DNA from: Limnephilus marmoratus
Lineage: Eukaryota; Arthropoda; Insecta; Trichoptera; Limnephilidae
NCBI GenBank assembly: GCA_917880885.1
Contig: OU862923.1
Span: forward strand, 20,124,770 to 20,188,769
DNA length: 64,000 nucleotides
Direction of reading: 5' to 3'
A program made the translations under genes and the position numbers. The notes under the pieces are model-generated. The model did not search any database, was not told the DNA's origin, and was given only the letters and a program-made list of their open reading frames with translations. Positions 57,107 to 64,000 of this stretch are shown here, piece by piece (position 1 is the stretch's first letter; each line of letters begins with the position of its first letter).

Positions 57107-57443
57107 TATGAAAAGGTTACAGTTCAACTATCCAACCACACTGCGTGTTCAAGGGAAATTTAAAACGCTTCTAACAAAAAGACTTAAAAAATTCACCTTG
57201 AAAAAAGCTTTACAAATCGGTTTCACCGCACATTCATTAATAAAGTAAATTCATGCGAAGTAAAAATTTGCCCATATTTGTTAATTTAAAAAAAATTGCT
57301 GATAAATCTCAGCACATAAATAACGGCAGGTCATCGATATCCCTGCCGACATCGACGATCCGAATCCTAAAATGGTACTGACTTGCTCCCCCTGGAGCCT
57401 TGAACGAGTAACCATGTGTTACTTAGACCAGAAGAGCGATTCT

Positions 57444-57806
57444 GTGGACACGGAATCGATTCCATACGTAAACGCCTGTCGCATTTGTGTGATTGTCTAT
57501 GGCTTGCAATTGCTTTTTCTACAGACTGATGTGTAAGCTGCAGGTTGCCAATGTTTATGTTTTAAAATACCCTCAAGAAATGTTCAAATTCCCCAAATTT
57601 GGGAGAACAAAATAACAAATACCCCGCAATTTCCCCACAAGTTCCCCGCAATTTGGGGAATATGAATATTTATTTCTTGTATTTTAGAACATATGCATTG
57701 GCAACCGCGCAGCTTACATATCAGCCCGCAGAACAAGCAATTGCAAGCCATAGACAATCACACAAATGGGACAGGCGATTACGTATGGAATCGATTCCGT
57801 ATCCAT
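57444..57806. mobile_element. Foldback element with ~127-bp arms
   Basis: Arms 57444-57570 and 57680-57806, about 90% identical in inverse: ACGGAATCGATTCCATACGT, TTTGTGTGATTGTCTATGGC, CTTGCAATTGCTT, GGTTGCCAATG. The centre repeats CCCCAAATTTGGGG-like and CCCCGCAATTTGGGGAA motifs. No coding, and no clear target duplication. Confidence 0.8.
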
Positions 57807-58889
57807 GGTAGGGCGGATAAATGGTGAATTATCTCCAAATGACTTGCTCCCCTTTCATTATTTAATTATTGTTTTTCTTTCATGTTATGCTTATTCAAAA
57901 ATCTATTTTCGAAAATTTTGCTTAATGGATGGATTCTCTTTGTAAATATCATATAGCCTTTATAATTTGGTAAACAAACCAAATATTATAATGTTATGAC
58001 AGCGAAATATTATATTTTATCCCTTCTCACATTCTCGGAAGGTCAGATGAGACTCGGCGCGGTATACGCGAATGTAATTAATTTCGTAGCTATTTCGTGG
58101 ATGTTCCTAAATATATTTTTTAAAAATGTACATATTATATCATTCTGTGGTATTACTTTTTATTTTGTAACAAATGTTCAAATCAATACTTTGTAAGAAA
58201 TATTATTAAAACACAAACATCTCACAGCACTGTCACGTTTATTTAACTACGGCTTTGAAGCTTCAGATTTAAAGCATTATTATTATGTGAATTCTACTTT
58301 AGGTTATTGCTCAAGATTTGGCCAACTGAGAGAAGAATTCGTATTCCATACATGTGCTCCAACCGACCTATTGTTCATCTGCTCCCGGGGTGACTTATCT
58401 TAACTATTAAACTCGGCATTACAAGTTTTGAGGCGTCGAATCTCAAACTTGGCGAAACTTTAGGCTAGTTCCCTTAATTAATTATCTCTATTCGACTCTG
58501 TCTACACTGTAGTACAAATGTGGTGACTTAAAGGCAATAATGCACGTTTTTATTGTCATTAATTGTTTTTAATTTGCTTTTGTTATTTCATAATTTTGCC
58601 GAGAGGTGGCACTTTGTGCATGGATAATTATTATTGAATCATTTTAAAATAATGCAATATTTTTCATTCTCCAGTGATTATGATGTGTTACCTCATTATT
58701 TTCACTTAAGTTATATTTGCGTAATGTGCGTTTGAGATAAAAAGGGTTAGCTAATGAGAATCAATCCAGTTGAGAACACAATAGTAGTGCAAGGAAAGAC
58801 AGGTAGCAAAAAAATGCCGATAGAAGTCGAACTTCATGGCTATTTTACCGTTTAGGCGAGATCATAATAATGTAGAATAAAACAATTAC
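57807..58889. other. No recognised feature
   Basis: AT-rich DNA without supported exons or repeat ends. Confidence 0.4.
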
Positions 58890-59345
58890 TTTGTAAATAC
58901 CACTTTATTTTATATACTTTACGCCGACCGGGTTTCGCTACAACCGTAGCTTCTTCAGGGCAGTATAATACTCTACTGACATTAAGTTACATGTGTGTTA
59001 TAGAACATAATATATGATTTAACAAAATGGGATGGACTCCTCAAGTGAAGGAGGAAGAAGGCATAAGCGTAGATGGAGAATTGGGAAGGGTACGGAAGTG
59101 TTCTTTGTTAATAGGGAACAATCTTAATACAGGACTTTTATTTACGTTTAGTTGGTTATTAACTACCTTACTATTAGTGTTTATTGCTTTCGTTAGTTCA
59201 AGTGCCTATAAATTATCCAACCTTATACCTACATTGTTATTATGAATTAGGGTGGCGCCTGTGTTTCTATCAAATTTATGGTCTTTTTCGATCAAGTGGT
59301 TTGCAAATTCCGAAAATTCAGAGCTTTGTAAACATCTAAGATGTT
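58890..59345 (-). mobile_element. Second Penelope-like fragment (GIY-YIG end)
   Basis: Minus strand 59345-59240 reads KEHLRCLQSSEFSEFANHLI, then EKDHKFDRNTGATLI, the end of the GIY-YIG domain as in the 50.4-kb copy. It continues past one stop with LELTKAINTNSKVVNNQLNV and NKSPVLRLFP, corresponding to the other copy's LEILEI...NLFPF end. A hammerhead motif follows at 58962-58922. The hydrophobic plus-strand frame at 59027-59245 is merely its antisense. Confidence 0.8.
58922..58962 (-). ncRNA. Hammerhead motif of second Penelope fragment
   Basis: Minus: CTGAAGA (58958-58952), stem II GCTAC-GGTT-GTAGC, GAAA (58936-58933), then CCCGGTCGG. Core blocks intact; stem I is GCC/GGC only. Confidence 0.7.
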
Positions 59346-59444
59346 CTTTGACACGGGACAAAAAAAAGAGATCGTAACATTTTTCTTCCGGGCTCTACAG
59401 CCCAAAGTGGTAATAGTATTTGCTCATCTCTGGTAGAATCAGTA

Positions 59445-59830
59445 CACCACTTCAAGCAGTCACTTCTGGTCTGGAGCCCCAAAATCTTGAAACTGTGCAG
59501 AAACCCATCTAACAAACGGATTGGAGTTCCTCAGAGCACTGGCATTGGGTGGGAATGTTGTCTTTGTTCTTTCGGCATTTAATGGAAGATGTAGGAAGTA
59601 GAGTCATTGATCCCTTCAGCACAGGTGCGCAGTGGGGAAACATGCCAAACGCGCCCCCAACATTTGTTCATACGGATATTTGTCATATGAGAATGGGTCG
59701 TTTAAGAACGACAAGAACATGAAAACATTTCTCCGATTCGTATTTGTCTTTTCTTTGTCTTTGTGTCCATGTTTTTTCCCTCCTACAACACTGGTCTCTT
59801 CAAAACCCACGTATACCCATAAAAGTAAGG
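59445..59830 (+). pseudogene. LINE-Y 3' end, third copy
   Basis: SSHFWSGAPKS-like start, then ICHMRMGRL and FFPPTTLVSSKPTYTHKS. The same LINE C-terminus as at 47.3 and 54.9 kb, more eroded. It is followed immediately by SINE-B. Confidence 0.65.
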
Positions 59831-59834
59831 AACG

Positions 59835-60205
59835 AGAGGAAAATCTGGGAAGGAAAATGGTATGGGGTGTGGTTAGGAATCTGGGGTCAGTGGGTCCAGG
59901 AGTAACGGACGTTTGAATCCATCCCTCCCGCTGCGGTGCAAGGCGAGGGGTCGAGCGAGCTCTGCCGGAGAGACCAAATGATCTCCCTCAACTAGTCTCT
60001 GACCCCCTCTACTCTCTCTCTATCTAAGCCCGCCACGCAAGAGATGGGTAAAAGCATCTGCCGCCAAGACCTAGACAAACCTCATCCCGTGAACCCGGGC
60101 AAAGTCACAAAACGTAGTGAACCACTTGGGATGATCTACGACAGAAGCGTTGGTTATCCAATATCCAATAATCGGCGGTACTCATACCCGCCTCCCAAAT
60201 TGATA
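59835..60205 (-). mobile_element. SINE-B copy 5
   Basis: AGGAATCTGGGGTCAGTGGG, a TGCGGTGCAAGGCGAGGGGT block, GACCTAGACAAACCTCATCC and a final GGCGGTACTCATACCCGCC. One of the longest family copies. Confidence 0.7.
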
Positions 60206-60608
60206 ATTATATCTACAATAATAGAACCAAATATTAAAAAAATACGGGGTTTTAAGATTTAATCAATAAACGCTGTTGATTTTTATCGTTCGGAAAGTTA
60301 AACAAAAGATGGTCAAGAAAAATTTTGTTATTATGTAAAATGGAAACCTTTTAAAATGCGTCGTAAAAGCCCTATGGACGAACAACGAATTTATCTCTTT
60401 AGAATATGTAAAGAAAGCAGCTGATTTAAAACTTTGATGAAAGGCTAAACATTTTCTCTCTGCATTTTTTGATACCTATATCATTTAGCCAAGTGAGCCG
60501 TGCGAAAATGCTCGTGGGATAAAAATGGGCATGAAATGGGCTCGCCGGCCATGTGTTGCTGATCAAAGCTTTACAACATACCGTCAGTTAACACATTTTT
60601 CGTTTACT
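60206..60608. other. No recognised feature
   Basis: AT-rich DNA up to the TTAA target of the next element. Confidence 0.4.
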
Positions 60609-60612
60609 TTAA

Positions 60613-61620
60613 CCTTTAACTGGTGACAAGCGGTCTCAAAGGCCGAGCAGCATCAGTGAAACATCATTTCACCTCCTTCCCCGCGCTTGCTTTGTTCCAA
60701 CGCACGAGTAGCTTCGACTTTAGTTGCGTCCACACCGTAGAGAAGGATAGTTGCATCGTATAATCCCAAATCAGTAAGTTACATCGATGTAAAGTTCGGC
60801 AGCGGCCTCTCAGACCCTATGTCACCACTTACGTAACTTTTTAAAGTAATTTTGAAATATTGTTTTTTTCGTATTTTTACAGTTATTACTTGCAATTAAT
60901 ATTTCCGCACCTCCAAAAAAGAGGTGTAGGGTGTGCCAATGCTATTGATAGAGGAAAATTCAGAAAAATATTGTCTAGAAATGCGGTTTTACAAAACATG
61001 CAGCGCAGAGTTAGTAATACTCACATTCCACACGATATACGAGCCAACTTAGCGCATATTTTGGATTCTGATTTTCCACCTGAACCAAAACTCCAATGAC
61101 AAGCCAAAAACAGGCTAGTTGTCCTAAGTAAAATCGCAAATCTAATTACCAATATAATTTGTGCACAAAACATGTGTGCTTGCAATGTGCCAAACAATTA
61201 TGCTCTGACTGCCAATAAAAATAACCAAAGTTTGACCGTTGTCAATTTTGTAAAATGATAAAATGATTAGAGCATTATTTTTTTTTTAAATTTATTGATT
61301 AGTATCTTAACTATAAGGAAAATTAGTATTTTTGTTATAATATGTTGATTTAATTTTTTTTTTGTTTCTGATTACTGATCTCGTCTCTAGTTTTTTGATT
61401 TTAGTTACTACATATATTGTAATAACAAGTTCTTCATTAAAAATTACATTAGAGTTTATTGATTAATTTATTTTATCGTTTTATGCGTTATTAAACTGTT
61501 TTTAAAGACTGCTGTAAGCTGCATTACCTAATTTCTATGTTATAGACCAGATACGGCAGAGGCCTCTCAGGCCGTTCGTCACCAGTTACGTTACACAAAA
61601 ACCATGTCACCAGTCAAAGG
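60613..61620 (+). mobile_element. piggyBac-like element, internally deleted
   Basis: Ends CCTTTAACTGGTGACA / TGTCACCAGTCAAAGG, flanked by TTAA on both sides (60609-60612, 61621-61624), diagnostic of piggyBac. Subterminal CGGCCTCTCAGACC/GGTCTCAAAGGCCG motifs are repeated. The 3' interior on plus holds cysteine-rich relics in different frames: KKRCRVCQCY near 60915, and CTKHVCLQCAKQLCSDCQ followed by a stop at 61216-61218. These resemble the C-terminal Cys-rich domain of piggyBac transposases. The 80-residue frame at 60860-61099 may be captured or decayed transposase; not assigned. Confidence 0.75.
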
Positions 61621-61624
61621 TTAA

Positions 61625-63129
61625 GACCTTTCTTAATGAACAAATCGACAACATTTTGCTCCACAAACTCTATGCACGAATAAACTTGACGTGTTATTAA
61701 TAGAGAAACTTCAACGATGAATTAATAACTTGGTTTACTAGTTAACGAGTTGGTGGCGTGATGCAGCGTGGCATTTCCCAGTTGAATTTTTAATGTGCAT
61801 ACCAGAAAAGACGGCCTGATGCAATATGTAGGGTTTAATTATTTTACTGCTGGTTTTGCTGTTCACGCTGAACCCCCTTGTTTGTATTAAGGTTAAAGTT
61901 TAAACTAATTAGCGGCGTAATTTATGATGCATTGCTTGTATGAGGCTAATGGAGAACTATGTGCATTGTTTGTGTTCCCTCAAACTGATAACACTGCATT
62001 TTAATGAGATTATGCTGAAACAATATTCAACAATTTATGATAGAACATTCACACACGTATTCGTACACAAGAAATCGTAACGCAGAGAACAAGTTTTTGG
62101 AGCTAGTATAATATTTAATAATAAAAAACTTAAAATTAAAATGCTGACGAATAAACTCGATAACAATTTAATAAAGGAAAAACATAGATATCATTCATCA
62201 GAATGTATACATAAAAATAAACGATTCCGTGCCAACTCAGAATCAAGTCAACTCAACACCTCTTTGAAGAGTCGTTAAAAGCTATGAAATTTTTTTATTT
62301 TAAAATAGTCCATAACCCTAACCCAACGTAACCTAAATGACAAATTTTTTAAATATTTTTTTTATCACTTTTAATGACTTTTCAAGGGAGGTATGAGTTA
62401 TTCGGCCACCAAAATAAACTACTAAAAATGCGTTATTCCTCTTCTCTTATGAGCACAGTAGTAGGGTAGGACTAGCACAGATCGTGAAAAATCACGGGAT
62501 TCTTGACAAATCTGTTCCAATTTTTAATATAAAAATATATATTTTAAGCGTAGGTACTATATCGCTTGTCTGAATTCCTCTCACAACTGATTCTAATTTT
62601 GAAAATGACACACAAGTCAAAGCAAGCTTGAGTTCAAAGAAATAAGATTTCACTGGGACCAACAACCACGCACAGACTAGATTGACACCAAGAACTATTA
62701 ACTATAAGAACTTGTCATCCCTGTTAATATTAATGGGGTTTTTGTGGATTTCAATTGCCTTGATAATTACGCCTGCTCTATGCGTTTTAGGTCTTCCCAG
62801 GACATCAGGAATAAACGTAAAGTAAAGTCCGGTTACTCAATACTTACTTTACCCAGTTGGCAATTGCCAATTTGTCGAGATGGCCAAGTTTAGATACTTA
62901 CCACAATCTACAATTACACGTCTGCCCTGGTGATGGACACTGTAATGCTGTCCGAAAAGTTGGCTAAAGAAGGAGGTAGCGCAACATGGCATAATACCTT
63001 AAAAATAAATCAATGTTATACGTTTGGCCATGAAAATATCAAATCATTTCTAAATATTAATGTTTTTTCCTAATACTGTTTTCTTGATTCGTTCACTTGG
63101 CTAGTTTTTTATTTATTTATTTTTATTTT
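61625..63129. other. No recognised feature
   Basis: AT-rich DNA. CCTAACCCAACGTAACCTAA near 62316 superficially resembles telomeric repeat but is not tandem. Confidence 0.4.
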
Positions 63130-63245
63130 TTTTATTTTATTATTATTTATTAACCTAGATATTACAATATATACAAAATACAATATAATTTTTTTTGGTA
63201 TATACCACCTCACTAGGCTGAGCCTCTTCCGAGGTGGCATTAAAA
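63130..63245. repeat. Inverted copy of the 7.2-kb LINE-tail-like repeat
   Basis: GGTATATACCACCTCACTAG and GGCTGAGCCTCTTCCGAGGT are the reverse complement of 7238-7280, preceded by T-rich DNA that matches its A-rich tail. Confidence 0.65.
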
Positions 63246-63794
63246 TTTCGTTGTTCTTTATGACTGATATGTTTCCCGGCTAACTATCTTTTATTAATTT
63301 TATTTTTTGGGGCGTTGAGCCTCCTTCAATGAACTAATGTACCGGCCCTTGTATTGATCACCTTCCTTGATGTTGGTGGCCTACAAGGTTCAACACCTAA
63401 AAATACCATACATTCCCGCAAATATTTCTCATAAATCATGAGCACTTTTTTAATTTATTGGTTTCGATGGTTAAGCACCCTTCGTTGCTGTCATCAGAAA
63501 GCTGTCATTTGTCACTTTTTTGTCGGTTGTATTTGGTTTGGCGTGTAATTCAACATGAAAAACAATGGAAACGATTTCACGAAACGAAAAGTTTATTTAT
63601 TTAACGATGTTTTTACGGTTGATCGAGTTTGAGAGAATCGATCGATCTAGACATCTAGAGTATTCTAGAGCCACACAATAAGTATCTAACTTTTAGGCTT
63701 TAATTTTTCTGTCTTCTTCTATGGCTTGGTATCGTGAACCAAACATGATCAGAAAGTAAAACCGAATTATTGTTTAATATATATATATATTTTT
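63246..63794. other. No recognised feature
   Basis: AT-rich DNA without supported features. Confidence 0.4.
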
Positions 63795-64000
63795 TTTACA
63801 TGAGCTCCTAATAATTTCCCTCAGGGCCTATGTAATCTTTAGGGATGCTGTGTGGAGGGTTTTTTTAGGGAAAGGAAGGAGAGGAGAGTTCTTGGAAGGA
63901 AAGGGGGTGGGTAGGAATCTGGGGTTCAGTGTGTCCTGGTCTTCCACCTCCAAGACCTAGACAAACCTCATCCCATGAACCCGGGAACCCCTGCTAAATC
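63795..64000 (-). mobile_element. SINE-B copy 6, runs off the window
   Basis: TTTCCCTCAGGGCCTATGTA, GATGCTGTGTGGAGGGTTTT, AGGGAAAGGAAGGAGAGGAG, then after a short deletion GACCTAGACAAACCTCATCC. It preserves the tail segment shared with LINE-Y. Confidence 0.75.

Noticed and set aside
59027..59245. Plus frame with a hydrophobic, membrane-like stretch
   Set aside because: Antisense to the Penelope C-terminal coding relic.
62310..62335. Insect telomeric-like CCTAA motifs
   Set aside because: Only isolated CCTAAC/CCTAAAT words, not a TTAGG tandem.

Overview
This window looks like intron-rich, repeat-dense insect nuclear DNA. It is AT-rich, with short protein-coding exons bounded by GT/AG splice sites and transposons of many classes. 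The LINE types and the CASK exon sequence resemble those of Lepidoptera; I hold insect as near certain and Lepidoptera as a moderate inference. No bacterial-style operons, rRNA genes, stand-alone tRNA genes or CRISPR arrays are visible.

Host gene. Three consecutive plus-strand exons (44002-44177, 50125-50247, 54674-54866) encode part of CASK, the MAGUK scaffold with an N-terminal CaMK-like kinase domain. They cover the kinase C-lobe from the activation segment, the end of the kinase, and the calmodulin-binding linker. Exon phases join perfectly. I recognise neither the upstream kinase N-lobe exons nor the downstream L27/PDZ/SH3/GK exons, so the first 44 kb may be a CASK intron or intergenic DNA.

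Second gene. Between 28385 and 34159 lies a 5.8-kb unit with inverted ends (TAGACRTGGGCAAAAT) and a perfect 8-bp target duplication (GTCTGAAC), as in hAT (or P) transposons. On its minus strand I assembled a six-exon reading frame, 32869 to 30602, for a protein of about 230 residues with a complete THAP zinc finger. Every junction has consensus-like splice sites and matching phase. The codon expected to be the start reads AAG. This is the most unusual object in the window.

Mobile-element layout. 1-13 kb: hAT elements with TSDs (360-616, 6179-6975, 12336-12893), a TA-target element with an internal 42-bp-period array (2915-3832), SINE copies, and a 141-bp-arm hairpin (10908-11256). 13.7-19.3 kb: a foldback DNA element split by a 5'-truncated LINE, then an RTE-type LINE. 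19-28 kb: repeats, a LINE nested in a LINE, and a mutated hammerhead motif. 28-36 kb: the THAP unit and a PIF/Harbinger-like element inside SINE sequence. 38-43 kb: a LINE interrupted by a complete tRNA-derived SINE, and a 108-bp-arm palindrome carrying two opposed hammerhead ribozyme motifs. 44-55 kb: CASK exons with introns holding LINE, SINE and minisatellite DNA and a Penelope-like element (GIY-YIG domain plus hammerhead motif) split by a solo LTR. 55-64 kb: a second Penelope fragment with its hammerhead, a piggyBac-like remnant, a TA MITE with 32-bp perfect inverted ends, and LINE/SINE pairs.

Many insertions are datable relative to each other because pre-insertion sites can be read off: LINE into foldback element, SINE into LINE, solo LTR into Penelope, Harbinger-like element into SINE. 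One SINE family shares its 3' tail with a resident LINE, suggesting that LINE mobilised it.
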